This document shows positions 1-10,570 of a stretch of 64,000 nucleotides of DNA, in pieces. The notes beneath the pieces are model-generated. The model searched no databases and was not told the DNA's origin. It worked only from the letters and a program-made list of their open reading frames with translations. The stretch's first letter is position 1. The number at the start of each line of letters is the position of its first letter. Position numbers and translations under genes: made by a program. The stretch is from Tetracentron sinense (Eukaryota > Streptophyta > Magnoliopsida > Trochodendrales > Trochodendraceae), in contig CM026560.1 of the NCBI GenBank assembly GCA_015143295.1, positions 2,296,501 through 2,360,500 of the forward strand, read 5' to 3'.

Positions 1-1
1 T

Positions 2-754
2 CAGAGGATAAAGTTTATCCAAGGGGACCAGCTGATCGTCATCCCCTCAGAAAGTTTGTTTTATTCCATTTTAGAGGTTCAAGAGGAAAGGCTAAGGCCC
101 ATGTTTGTAACTCAGCAGTTTGAGGAAGTAAGTTGCATTACACAGATTGAAGTCAGGGAAAGGAATGCTGGACAGATCCCTCCCAAGTACAAGATGATGG
201 CAAGAATGGGATATCGACCCGGTCAGGGTCTACGAGTCCGGCATCAAGGTATAAAGAAGATCATCACTCCATCTCGTTACACCCCGCGGTTTGGGATAGG
301 CTACAAGCCGACATTGAAAGATTATATGAAGCAGCTCACACCAAATATAGGAGGGGCAAAAATCCAGAAATACCTGCACCATCTTACCACTTCCCAAGCT
401 AGCAGTCCCATACCAAACCTGATACCAGAACTCATGATCTCCCTCATACCCAAAACCGCAGAACCTCCAATCCCCACCATACATGTATTAAATGAGAGTT
501 CTAGGAGCATCCAGGATGAGGAGCTAATGGGAATAGAGCGCCTGTTTGAAGAATTGGCGATAGAGGAAGCGGCCCCAGAAATAGGAGAAGATCAAGAGGA
601 AGCTCCGTTCGAGTATGCTGAAGCTGAAGTGTTCACCATCTCAGAAGATAAGAAGGAGACAACAAGTCTTTCATCCCCAAGATCGTGGTGGACCGAGCCC
701 ATCACTCTGGAAGCGGCCAAAGAAAGAGCGAAGATTGTCAAGAAGGTCGGTTGA
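2..754 (+). CDS. Tat element gag-protease C-terminal part with G-patch-like motif (partial)
   Basis: The frame is open from base 2, so this is the end of a longer polyprotein that begins outside the window. Around bases 190-310 the protein reads KMMARMGYRPGQGL followed by a basic stretch and a GIGYKP motif. This G-patch-like pattern is typical of the stretch between protease and reverse transcriptase in plant Tat elements. The C-terminal third is acidic (repeated E/D around bases 510-650), a common linker composition there. The literal stop is TGA at 752-754, but a good splice donor at 746 would remove that stop and join the frame to the RT part, as described under the predicted intron. No catalytic protease motif is visible in the part present. 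Confidence 0.75.
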   Translation, partial: QRIKFIQGDQLIVIPSESLFYSILEVQEERLRPMFVTQQFEEVSCITQIEVRERNAGQIPPKYKMMARMGYRPGQGLRVRHQGIKKIITPSRYTPRFGIGYKPTLKDYMKQLTPNIGGAKIQKYLHHLTTSQASSPIPNLIPELMISLIPKTAEPPIPTIHVLNESSRSIQDEELMGIERLFEELAIEEAAPEIGEDQEEAPFEYAEAEVFTISEDKKETTSLSSPRSWWTEPITLEAAKERAKIVKKVG

Positions 755-1039
755 AGCCTTGTCAAGCCATACCATTTTTTTGTCAGCCACAGTGGCTGAA
801 GAGTCTGTAAAAATTACTTTCAGTCGAGTCTTGTAAAAATCTTTTGAATATATATATATAAGTGTTACTTCTCTGAAAAAAAAATCTCAATGTTCCTTTG
901 GCCTGGCTTATGATGGTATGATCTAAGACTCCCCACGAGTACTAGTGATCAAAAGCCTCCCAAAGTTTTCTTTCTCATTTCATTGAGTGTGCCTAAAAAC
1001 TTCAAACAAATACTAAATTAAAACCATTGGTTTGAACAG
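746..1039 (+). other. Predicted retrotransposon intron between gag-pro and RT frames
   Basis: The donor is AAG|GTCGGT at 746 and the acceptor is TTGAACAG|G at 1038-1039, with a branch-like ACTAAAT about 25 bases upstream. The 294-bp interval holds several in-frame stops. Removing it joins codon phase 0 to phase 0 (both exons use the frame starting at positions 2 mod 3) and gives an uninterrupted reading frame from base 2 to 3157. Ogre elements are known to splice an intron at the equivalent place. The splice itself is inferred. Confidence 0.6.
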
Positions 1040-3160
1040 GGAAATGCTCAAACCACAACTAATCGATCAATCGAGCTTGAACTCTTGGAAGTAGAATCTG
1101 ATGAAGAGCAGGAAGAGGAACCTCTCAAAGAGATCCTTGACCTTTTAGAGCAAAGCGAGAGGGAAACAGAACCTAGTGTTGAGGATTCCGAGACTATAAA
1201 TCTTGGATCTAATAACGACCCTAAGTACGTGAAAATCGGCACTTCGCTGAATCTTGAGCAAAGGACCCCCATGATCGAATTTCTCCATGAATATCAAGAT
1301 GTATTTGCTTGGTCTTATGGAGATATGCCTGGGCTCGATACAAATCTGGTAGTTCACAGACTACCCTTGCATCCAGATATGAAGCCGGTTCGTCAAAAAC
1401 TCAAAAGAATGAGACCTGAATGGTCACAGAAGGTTAAAGAAGAAGTCGAAAAACAAATCAATGTTGGATTCCTGATAGTAGCATCATACACTGATTGGCT
1501 TGCCAACATCGTACCAGTACCAAAAAAGGATGGAAAAGTTAGAATGTGTGTTGATTACAGGAATTTGAACAAAGCTAGTCCTAAAGATAATTTTCCCCTT
1601 CCACACATTGATGTATTGGTAGATAATACGGCAGGCCATGAAACGCTTTCATTCATGGATGGATTCTCAGGATATAACCAGATTAAGAAGGCCGAAGAAG
1701 ATATGGACAAGACTGCATTCATCACTCCGTGGGGTACTTTCTGCTATCGGGTGATGCCGTTTGAACTCAAGAACGCTGGGGCAACCTATCAGAGAGCTAT
1801 GGTCACGTTGTTTCATAACATGATCCATAAGGAGGCAGAAGTTTATGTGGATGACATGATTGTCAAATCCCTAAAGGCTGAAGATCATCCGACTAATCTA
1901 AGGAAATTCTGTAATAAACTCAGAAAATTTGGCTTAAAATTAAACCTTGCCAAGTGTGTCTTTGGCACCACTTCCGGAAAGCTCTTGGGATTTATTGTAA
2001 GCAGGAGAGGCATCGAAATTGACCCTTCAAAAGCGAAAGCTATTATTGACATGCCTACACCGCAAGCTGAGAAGGAGGTTCGAGGTTTTCTTGGCAGAAT
2101 TCAATATATCAGCAGATTCATAGCGCAACTCACTCCAATCTGCGAACCCATTTTTAAACTTCTCATGAAGAATGTACCCACAATCTGGTCAGAAGAATGT
2201 CAACAGGCTTTCGAAAAAATCAAGAAGTACCTTCTGACACCCCCAGTTTTGGTTCCACCAACACTCGGCCGACCATTACTATTGTATATTTCGGTACAGC
2301 AAACCTCCATGGGGTACATTTTAGCTCAACATAATGATTCTGGTAGAAAAGAGCAAGCGATTTACTACATTAGTAAACGACTTCTGGAATACGAAGAAAG
2401 ATACAGCTTGTTGGAGAAAACTTGCTTGGCTTTAGTTTGGGCTTCTCAGCGTCTCAGGCATTACCTTCTGGTATATCCCGTAATTCTGATCTCCCGGATG
2501 GATCCCCTGAAATATCTCTTGGAAAAGCCAGCAACTATAGGGAGAATAGCCCGTTGGTTGATGATGCTTTCAGAATTTGATATCACATATATGACTCAGA
2601 AGTCGATCAAAGGACAAGCGATTGCCGACCACCTGGCTTATAATCCGCCATATGACTATATCTCGGTGCACGATCAATTTCCAGACGAAGCCGTTCTCTT
2701 TGCAGAAGGAGAAGAGCTAGAGCCGTTTGACTGGGAGTTATATTTCGATGGGGCAGCAAACAGTCAAGGTAGAGGAGCAGGAGCAGTATTGATTTCGCCA
2801 TCCGGGGCTCACTTTCTAATAGCAGTCAAGCTAAAATTTGAATGCTCAAACAATGCTGCAGAATATGAAGCTTGTATAGCCGGCTTGAGAGAAGCTTTTG
2901 ACATGGGCATAGAAGAAGTGGATGTATATGGTGATTCGTCGCTAGTAGTCTATCATGCAAATGAATCTTGGGCCATCAAAGAGGCCAGGCTGATTCCCTA
3001 TTTGGCATGTCTGAAGGTGTTAATCACAAAGTTCAGGAGGATCACTTTCTGTCACAGACCAAGGTCCCATAATCGATTTGCAGACGCACTAGCCACACTA
3101 GCCTCAATGATTCGAATCCCAGGAGGTATTGATGTAAGACCAATCGAGATCTTGCAGTAA
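1040..3160 (+). pseudogene. Tat element reverse transcriptase, RNase H and archaeal-type RNase H
   Basis: This is the pol core of the retrotransposon. Order along the translation: an acidic linker (1040-1250); RT with the fingers motif RMCVDYRNLNKASPKDNFPLP near 1540-1610 and the catalytic YVDDM near 1845; the gypsy RNase H near 2260-2500; then a second RNase H of the archaeal type with WELYFDGAAN near 2730 and an NNAAEYEA motif near 2850. This dual RNase H marks the Tat lineage. The frame ends with TAA at 3158-3160, but the same frame continues open through the integrase region, so the stop looks like a single nonsense mutation. RT motifs are intact; the copy as a whole is not. Confidence 0.88.
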
Positions 3161-4433
3161 GACAGGCCAGCTTACTGTTTCGAGATAGAAGAACAATCAG
3201 ATGAGAAGCCTTGGTACACCGAGATCAAGCAGTATTTAACCGAAGGAACCTTCCCTTTAGAAGCTACCAAGACTGACAGGAGAGCACTCGGGCGGTTAGA
3301 TATTCAGTTTGTCCTCTCTGTAGGGGTTTTGTATAAAAGATCACCAAACCTGGTATGGTTACGGTGCTTAGATGCATCAGAAGCCGCTAAAGTCGTGGAA
3401 GAAGTTCATGGGGGAGTCTGTGGGCCACACATGAATGGATTGATGTTGTCCAAGAAAATTCTGAGACTGGATTACTATTGGACGACTATGGAATCAGATT
3501 GCTGCAAGCACGTACAGAGATGTTACCAGTGTCAGATCTATGCCAACCGCATTAATGCACCACCTGTCGAATTGCATAATCTCACTGCACCATGGCCATT
3601 CTCGGCCTGGGGCATAGATGTCATCGGACCAATCACACCTAAAGCCTCTAATGGTCATCGATTTATTCTAGTAGCCATCGATTACTTCACTAAGTGGGTC
3701 GAAGCTGCTTCCTATGCCAATGTCACAGCTGTAGCAGTTCAAAAGTTCTTGAAGAGAGACATCATTTGTAGATACGGTGTTCCGTATGAGATTGTCACTG
3801 ATAATGCTCTCAATTTTCACAACAAAGGGATGGTAGAGTTGTGTGAGAGAATCGTACAGGCCACAAACGAATGGTGCGGTCGAAGCGGCCAACAAAAACA
3901 TGAAGAGAATAGTTGAAAAGATGGTAACCAAATATTCTGCATGGCATGAGACGCTTCCTTATGCGCTCATGGCCTACAGAACGTCTATCCGCACTTCGAC
4001 TGGGGCAACACCATTCTCATTAGCTTATGGGATGGAAGCAGTGTTACCGATTGAGGTAGAAATTCCTTCCCTGAGAATCCTGGTAGAAGCAGAGTTGGAA
4101 GAGGCAGAATGGATCCAAGCAAGGTACGAGCAACTTAATCTGATTGAGGAAAAACGACTCAAGGCCATCAGTCATTCGCAAGCCTATCAGAGGCGTATGG
4201 CGCGAGCATTTAACAAGAAAGTCAGGCCTCGAGACCTTGAAGTAGGAGACCTTGTGCTCCGGAAGATGCTACCCAATCGTCCAGATCCGAGAGGGAAATT
4301 TTGCCCCACCTACGAAGGTCCATACATTATTCGTGAAAAGTTTTCTGGCGGTGCCCTCCGTTTGGGACATATGGACGGCGAAGACCTCCTAGAGCCAGTC
4401 AACATGGATCAGGTCAAAAAGTACTATGCTTGA
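3161..4433 (+). pseudogene. Tat element integrase, frame broken
   Basis: The frame after the TAA at 3158 continues without another stop into the integrase. The HHCC zinc domain lies at about 3400-3545 (H and H before, CYQC after). The first two catalytic aspartates are in GIDVIGP (about 3612) and VTDNALNF (about 3795). Near 3855 the frame shifts: the third catalytic residue, in TNGAVEAANK, is read in another frame that stays open to 4433. Fewer residues separate the second D and the E than the family's usual spacing, so a small deletion probably caused the shift. The C-terminal part has a GPYIIREK motif (GPY/F type) and ends in a lysine-tyrosine tail; no chromodomain is seen. Confidence 0.85.
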
Positions 4434-5661
4434 AAGCTTGCTTAGAAGTTGTCTGTACTCTTAATCAATTTGGGAAATGATAGGAGGCCATGTTGGCACA
4501 TCATTCAACCTCATCTTTTGTAACCTTTCTAAATTTTATCAATGAAATTCGTTAGTAAGCCCTTCGAGCATTACAAGCCTTTCTTTCATTACACTTTCAT
4601 ACCAGGGCACCCCCGTGAGTTGAACTACGTTATGACCTGATCCTGCAAAGGGTACGTAGGCAACCTGAGAAACAGGCGCGGTAAAAAATAATCACCCAGT
4701 TGAGCAAAAAATAGCCTTCATGAAGAAAAAAGAAAAGGAAAATCCAAGCAAAGGAAAAACAGGGCCAAAAATCAAAAAAAGACAAAAGACAAAAGTTGGT
4801 AAAAAGAGGCGCTCAAGGAAAAAATGAGAAAAGGATGCCCTAAAAATTTTGGACCCTCAGGCCTACGTTTCGTCCTACCTCAAGTCCTCTTAGATCCCCT
4901 AAAGGCTAAGAGTGCAGACAATCAGATAAATGAGTACTAGAGCAAGATACAAGTACCTACAAGGCAATGATGGGAAGAAAGAACAAAATCGCAGGCTCAA
5001 TGAAAACCAGAAATGGCATTAATGCGCAAAAATTATGTGATCTCAGACCTAATATCGTTATTAGGGGCAAAAAATGGAGGAAATCATTACCAACTTCGTA
5101 GGCATGAGTGAAAACCAAAAATGGCCTCATGCGCAAAAATTATGCGACCCCTAGACTTGGTCATTCCAAGGGCAAAAAAGGGAAAAGTTGAGATAAGATT
5201 CGAGCGGAATCTCCGGCAAAAGGAGTTACCTCAAGTTCTAGAAGAGTATGAATCTTACCGGTCCCAGTAATCCATCTTTGGGTTCAGAGAAATTTGTCAC
5301 CACCATGGTCCAAAGCTCTTGGTACAGCAAGCAACGATTCAACATATGGTGGGGAAGTCAAAGTTGGTTTCCACTACTTTGAGCAATGTTTCTAAGTAGG
5401 TCAGGACCTCTTGTCATTATGTTTTACTTCTTTAAGAGTAAGGGTTTGACTTGGAAAAAAAAAAACTTTTTTTTATTTGGTTAGATCGACCTGTCTTGAC
5501 AATCGCTCAAAGCATCAACAAAGTCTGATTCAACATCGATTCGAAGCAGCAGCCCGAGCAAGTGTGAGATCATCCTCAGTTTCACACCTTCAAATTTTGA
5601 TCTTCTGCCAACATTTCAAAATCGATCCCTCCTGTGAGGAGGCGAAAAGCACATTTGATTT
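4434..5661 (+). other. Tat element 3' non-coding region, proximal part
   Basis: No open frame of interest. The stretch is purine-rich and holds diverged direct repeats (ACCAGAAATGG...GCGCAAAAATTATG near 5008 and ACCAAAAATGG...GCGCAAAAATTATG near 5114). Near 4620-4675 it carries a GAACTACGTTATGACCTGAT...GTACGTAGGCAACC block. A similar block (AACTACGTGTGGCTTGATTC...ATACGTAGGCAACC) occurs at 9290-9335 in the LTR, so the same motif appears inside and at the end of the element. Confidence 0.6.
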
Positions 5662-6837
5662 GGCTGACATCGCTCAGCTTGTCATCCACCCTTGCAGTCT
5701 GGCTGACATCGCCCTGCTTGTCATCCACCCTTACAACTGGCTGACATCGACCCGCTTGCCATCCACCTTTCAAACCGGCTGACATCGCCTCGCTTGTCAT
5801 CCACCATTTCAAACCTGCTGACATCGCCTCGCTTATCATCCACCCTTGCAACTGGCTGACATCGCCCAGCTTGTCATCCACCCTTGCAACTGGCCGACAT
5901 CGCCCCGCTTGTCATCCACCCTTGCAACCGGCTGACATCGCTTCGCTTTTCATCCACCTTTCAAACCGGCTGACATCGCCCCGCTTGTCATCCACCCTTT
6001 CAGACCGGCTGACATCGCCTCACTTGTCATCCACCCTCTCAGTCTGGCTGACATCGCCCCGCTTGTCATCCACCTTTCAAACCGGCTGACATCGCCCCGT
6101 TTGTCATCCACCCTTGCAACTGGCTGACATAGCCTCGCTTGTCATCCACCTTTCAGACCGGCTGACATCGCCTCGCTTGTCATCCACCATTTCAGTCTGG
6201 CTGACATCACCCCGCTTTTCATCCACCTTTCAAACCGGCTGACATCGCCCACTTGTCATCCACCTTTCAAACCGGCTGACATTGCCTCGCTTGTCATCCA
6301 CCTTTCAAACCGGCTGACATCGCCTCGCTTGTCATCCACCTTTCAGTCTGGCTGACATCGCCCCACTTCATCCACCTTTCAAACCGGCTGACATCACCTC
6401 GCTTGTCATCCACCCTTTCAGTCTGGCTGACATCGCCCCGCTTGTCATCCACCTTTCAAACCGGCTGACATTGCCCCGCTTGTCATCCACCCTTGCAACC
6501 GGCTGACATCACCTCGCTTGTCATCCACCCTTTCAGTCTGGCTGACATCGCCCCGCTTGTCATCCACCTTTCAAACCAGCTGACATTGCCTCACTTGTCA
6601 TCCACCCTTTCAATCCGGCTGACATCGCCCCGCTTATCATCCATCTTTCAAACCGACTGACATCGCCTCGTTTTCATCAACCCTTTTAATTCGGCTGACA
6701 TCGCCCCGCTTGTTATCCACCTTTCAAACCGACTGACATCGCCTCGCTTGTCATCCACCCTTTCTATCTGGCTGGCATCACTATAGTTGTCATCCACCTT
6801 TTTCAATCTGGCTGACATCGTAATATGTTGTCATCCC
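5662..6837 (+). repeat. 38-bp minisatellite in the Tat 3' non-coding region, about 31 copies
   Basis: The unit is about 38 bp, built on GGCTGACATCGCC, then CGCTTGTCATCCAC, then CTTTCAAACC. Copies vary mainly in the last third (TTTCAAACC, TTGCAACT, TTTCAGTCT), and adjacent units often alternate CCTCGC with CCCCGC, which suggests a 76-bp dimer order in places. The ends are more diverged (6770-6837). Tandem arrays in the 3' untranslated region are known for Tat/Ogre elements and can seed satellites. Open frames across the array are a by-product of the repeat and not genes. Confidence 0.95.
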
Positions 6838-7126
6838 TTCTTTATGAGTACGCTTCTTTTTCCCTCTGTAATAAGGCGAAGAACTATCTCTCCCATATCT
6901 CGGATGTTTCATCACTAAGGATGAATCATCCATTTCTTCTCTATCCCCCAGCAACTGAACAGGTTTCCTATCAACCTCATCCTCTAGGATCCCATTTATG
7001 GCAAGCAGTCTAAGTATAATTTAGTTCTCCTTTTTTAACTCTTTTGTCTTCAAAATCACAAGTTTTTTCTGCAGGTGCAAAATTGAGGTCTTATAATCTT
7101 TGTCGTTCACGTACCCGCAACCTCCG
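6838..7126 (+). other. Tat element 3' non-coding region between minisatellite and polypurine tract
   Basis: A short unique stretch, about 42% GC by eye, with no convincing frame. It leads directly into the polypurine tract and the LTR. Confidence 0.5.
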
Positions 7127-7141
7127 ACAAAGAGGGGCAAC
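7127..7141 (+). promoter_or_regulatory. Polypurine tract of the Tat element
   Basis: ACAAAGAGGGGCAAC lies directly 5' of the LTR start TGTAAGCACC. In LTR retrotransposons this tract primes plus-strand DNA synthesis, and its position fixes the LTR boundary. Confidence 0.8.
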
Positions 7142-7625
7142 TGTAAGCACCCCAATTTTACACCCCCTTTATCTCCTTACATACCTCTAAACACCCTTTT
7201 AAAAATTCATTTTTAAAACCCTCTTTCTACGTGCTTCGATTTCCGAGAAATGCCCCTTAGGTAAAAACTGACCAAAATGCCCCTAGGGTGAAAAATAATC
7301 AAAATACCCCTGAAAAAGTGCTAAAAAGTTTTCATTTTGTTTAAAATGATTTCATAAATTTTTTGGTAAATTTTGGTTATTTTTGGAGTTGAATTGGACT
7401 TAAAACGGTTGAAAATGATCGAAATGCCCCTATAGCGTAAAATGACCAAAACGCCCCTGAAAAGTGCTGAAAAATCCATGTTTTATCTCGATTATTTTTC
7501 TGGATTTTATGAGCTCAATTTTGACTATTTATGGGCTAAAAATGGGCTAAAACCAAAAGGGTTGGGTCGGAGCGCTACACGTGGCATAAAAAATGAAAAA
7601 ATATGATTTTTTGACCCCTTAAATG

Positions 7626-7872
7626 GGGGCGCTACTTCAAGTAGCGCCCCGCCTATTTTTGCCCACGTATTAGATGGGCGCTACTTCAAGTAGCGCCCCA
7701 AGTAAACCCCTTTTATTTGTGCATGTCGGTAGAGGTTTTCGGAAAAAACGAAAAGGGGCGCTACTTGAAGTAGCGCCCCCTCAATGTCGACCATTTTGCC
7801 GCCAAACTATTCCCTAACCGCCTACTGTTTCGGGTTTTATCCACTTAGGGGCGCTACTTCAAGTAGCGCCCC
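7626..7872 (+). promoter_or_regulatory. Four copies of a 25-bp palindrome in the LTR U3
   Basis: Near-identical copies sit at 7626-7650, 7676-7699, 7755-7779 and 7848-7872. Each has arms GGGGCGCTACTT and AAGTAGCGCCCC around one centre base; the third copy has the centre base complemented. They are GC-rich islands in AT-rich sequence, all within 265 bases upstream of the TATA box. They could be binding sites for a dimeric factor or strong hairpins in a transcript. Function is inferred. Confidence 0.9.
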
Positions 7873-7888
7873 CCCTGTTTTTGCTTCC

Positions 7889-7896
7889 TATATATA
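7889..7896 (+). promoter_or_regulatory. Probable TATA box of the Tat LTR promoter
   Basis: TATATATA followed by CCCCACCC, about 20 bases after the last palindrome and upstream of a CT-rich stretch that would be the start of R. The position within the LTR is what is expected for the element's promoter. Confidence 0.6.
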
Positions 7897-8138
7897 CCCC
7901 ACCCGCTTTGCTTCATTCCAATTCACTCACACTTGCTCTCTTCTCTCTCCTCTTTCCAAAAAAAAACGTCCTTTTGGCGTCGACGATCCCGGGAACTCGA
8001 TTTCGAAGAATCGTTCTCGGGAGCACTTATTTAAGAGACTCTTTTGGGTTTCCCGGAAGGTAAAATTGCCGAAACTCTAACGTTTGCTTTGTCCTTTTAT
8101 TAGTCTAATTATTTTATTGTTTTTAAATACTTAGACTG

Positions 8139-8545
8139 CTTACCTTGTCAAACCTCTGCCCGATTTTATTTAAACCCCGCTTACCCTGTCAAACCTCTGC
8201 CCGGTTTTACTCAAACCTGGCTTACCTTGTCAAACCCCTGCCCGGTTTTATTTAAACCCGGCTTACCCTATCAAACCTCTGCCCGATTTTACTCAAACCC
8301 AGCTACCTTGTCAAACCCCTGCCCGGTTTTATTTAAACCCGGCTTACCCTGTCAAACCCCTGCCCGGTTTTACTCAAACCCGACTTACCCTGTCAAACCC
8401 CTGCCCGGTTTTACTCAAACCCGGCTTACCCTGTCAAACCCCTGTCCAGTTTTATTCAAACCCGACTTACCCTATCGAACCTCTGTCTGAACTTCAGTTC
8501 AAACATATCATACCCTGTCGAAACCCTGTCCAAATCTCAGTTCAA
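8139..8545 (+). repeat. 41-bp tandem array inside the Tat LTR
   Basis: About ten copies of a unit reading CTTACCCTGTCAAACCCCTG, CCCGGTTTTA, CTCAAACCCGG. Copies alternate TTTACTCAAA with TTTATTTAAA. An apparent 87-residue frame here only reflects the repeat. Confidence 0.9.
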
Positions 8546-9060
8546 ACCTTGATTCAAAACCCACTTACCTTAACTAAACCCTAGTTAAACCCAGTTAACT
8601 CTAGTTAACCCCAGTAAACCCCAGTTAAACCCTAGTTAACTCTAGTTAAACCCAGTTAAACCCAGTAAACCCCAATTAAACCCCAGTTAAACTTTAGTTA
8701 ACCCCAGTTAACCCCAGTTAAACCCAGTAAACCCCAGTTGAACCCAGTTAACCCTAGGTAATCTCAGTTAACTCTAGTTAACCCTAGTTATTCCCGTTAA
8801 CTTTATCTAAAACCCCAGTTAAACTCTAGTTGAACCCTAGATAACTCTAGTCAAACTCTAGTTAATCCTGATTAAATCTCAGTTAAACCTTTATTAAACC
8901 CTGGCCAAACCCTAATTAAATCATAGTTAAACCCTGGTTAAATCCTAACTAACTCTAGTTGAACTCCTAGTTAAAACCTAAGTAAACCTTAGTTGAACCC
9001 CAAGTCAATCAAACTGAACTCCGGCTAAACCCTCATCCGAACCCTAGTTAAACTAAACCT
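8546..9060 (+). repeat. Degenerate short-period array (CCAGTTAAACCC type) inside the Tat LTR
   Basis: Dozens of imperfect 9-12-bp units of the form CTAGTTAACCC or CCAGTTAAACCC, decaying towards 9060. It probably grew by slippage after the 41-bp array and is not a telomeric repeat. Confidence 0.8.
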
Positions 9061-9722
9061 TCTTTCGCTCCTCAGCACGAGCTTAAAAGGTCATTTCGCT
9101 CCCAAATCAGTTAAATCCATCAAATCAAATCATTCAACCTTTCGCTCCTCAGCATGAGCTAAAAAGGCCACCTCGCTCCTCAACACAAGCTTAAAAGGCC
9201 ACTTCGTTCCTCAAATAGGAGCAACAACTCTCAAACCCTTCAATCACCCACAATCCAGTCCAATCAACTCAAACCATCAATCACCCGGAACTACGTGTGG
9301 CTTGATTCCACTAACTGTGGATACGTAGGCAACCTTGATCGGGTTCAGCTCCCCTAGGATAGAATCCTTATTCCATTTCTACCCTATCCCTCTCAATTCA
9401 GTTATTTTTAACATTACATTGCTCAGCATATAGATAAAATTGCAAGCTTCTTATATGGTTTCCTTTATTTGATTCAAACTTAGGGAATAGGTAACCATCT
9501 CTGCAGGATGGGAGTTTAGGGGTGTCTAACACCTTCCCCTAACTCAACTGAATCCCTTACCCTGACCTTTGATTTCCAGACTAAGCCTTATCCAACAATT
9601 TCAGGGACCTATTTCCCTCAGAACTAGATAGGTGGCAACTCTCAACTCAATTACACTTTATCACTATTCCTTATCCGGATTTATCCTGATCGGGAATGGA
9701 GGGTAAAATCCAGGTACTCACA

Positions 9723-10570
9723 ATATGTGTTGATATGCTATATGTGTATGAATATGATATGCTTGGAAAACTATGCTAAATGCTTATTGATTATAAAATG
9801 GATGATATGAATGTTTGATGTTATCATATGGTTTGAAGTGATATAATATTATTATTTTTGATTATGTGAAATGAAATGATTGAGATGATTGATATATATT
9901 TATATTGAATATTGTTTGTAATAATGATTGATCATGATTAATAATGCTTAAATAAAGTATTTGAATGATTAATCAATGAGAAATGAAAAAGGAGTTGGAT
10001 TAAGAAGAAAACTAAAAACAAAATCAGATTTTTCTTCTATCCAGTCGACTAGATGGTGCATCCAGCTGACTACATAGAAGAAATTTAGGCAGAGTTGGAT
10101 TTAGTTCATTCAGCCGACTAGATGGCGCATCTAGTCGACTAAATGGACTAGGCTATAAATATGCCCCCCAAAATTCACAAAATTACCCAAAATCTTTAAA
10201 TTTTTATTACTAATTATTATAATGGAATCATGCTTTTTGATGATGTCAAGGGGAGAAATAGGATAATGCAATGATAATTCTTAAACCCCTAATGTCAAGT
10301 GATATAATGAGCTTAAATGAAATATTCATGAAATATTCAAATTGGTTTCAAATTGCTTAAAATGACTTATTTAAAATGAATCTAAAAATTGGTATCATGT
10401 CAAGTGAATGGTTAACTAAACTATGAAAATGAATTAAACTCTTATCTTAAAAATATTTATACATATGTTTAAGGGGAGTTTACCTCAAAATTTGTATAGA
10501 ATTTATTTATCACAGGGGAGCTATTTCCCATTTCATTCCATTATAATGTCATCATAAAAAAGGGGAAGAT
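9723..10570 (+). mobile_element. Ty1/copia (Sirevirus-like) 3' internal and LTR-like sequence, non-coding
   Basis: AT-rich, with no coding frame of note. Near 10040-10150 it has several CCAGTCGACTAGATGG-type motifs and a TATAAATA at 10154, features repeated in the LTR that follows (11178-11310). From about 10240 it shows TTTTTGATGATGTCAAGGGG and further GGGGAG stretches, as in the 3' non-coding region of Sireviruses. It ends in AAAAAAGGGGAAGAT, a polypurine tract directly before the LTR. The copia pol is absent here, so the Tat element probably inserted in or deleted this part. Confidence 0.55.

Larger units (their letters stand above)
1..9722 (+). mobile_element. Ty3/gypsy LTR retrotransposon, Tat (Ogre-like) lineage, 5' part outside window
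   Basis: The element runs from the protease end of gag-pol through the 3' LTR; its 5' LTR, primer site and most of gag lie to the left of the window. The lineage call rests on four things seen together: gypsy domain order (RT, RNase H, integrase); a second archaeal-type RNase H after the first; a G-patch-like motif after protease; and a long tandem-repeat-bearing 3' non-coding region. Known Tat/Ogre elements have these features. The copy is non-autonomous now because pol has an in-frame stop (3158) and a frame break near 3855. It ends at CACA (9722), and the expected 5-bp target copy would be 9723-9727 (ATATG), which cannot be checked without the left end. It appears to sit inside copia-type sequence. 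Confidence 0.88.
7142..9722 (+). repeat. 3' LTR of the Tat element (2581 bp)
   Basis: The LTR starts TGTAAGCACC right after the polypurine tract and ends GGTACTCACA, a TG...CA pair. In order it holds four palindromes (7626-7872), a TATA box (7889), a pyrimidine-rich start region, a 41-bp tandem array, a long degenerate TTAAACCC-type array, copies of TTTCGCTCCTCAGCACGAGC (9063-9210) and a GGGTGTCTAACACCTTCCCC block near 9511. The last block is shared with the solo LTR at 43198-44417. The second LTR copy is outside the window, so identity and age cannot be read. Confidence 0.85.

Noticed and set aside
3329..3916. Independent integrase gene starting at the ATG-like codon near 3329
   Set aside because: The frame is open upstream to 3161; this is the same polyprotein interrupted by one stop.
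5477..6089. Open frames of 72-101 codons in the minisatellite region
   Set aside because: The frames arise from the 38-bp unit and exist in several phases and on both strands; no gene support.
5662..6837. CRISPR-like array
   Set aside because: Repeats are contiguous with no unique spacers, in a plant retrotransposon.
8546..9060. Telomere-like repeats (AACCCTAG...)
   Set aside because: The units are CTAGTTAACCC/CCAGTTAAACCC with variable spacing. Plant telomeres are uniform CCCTAAA, and this array lies inside an LTR.
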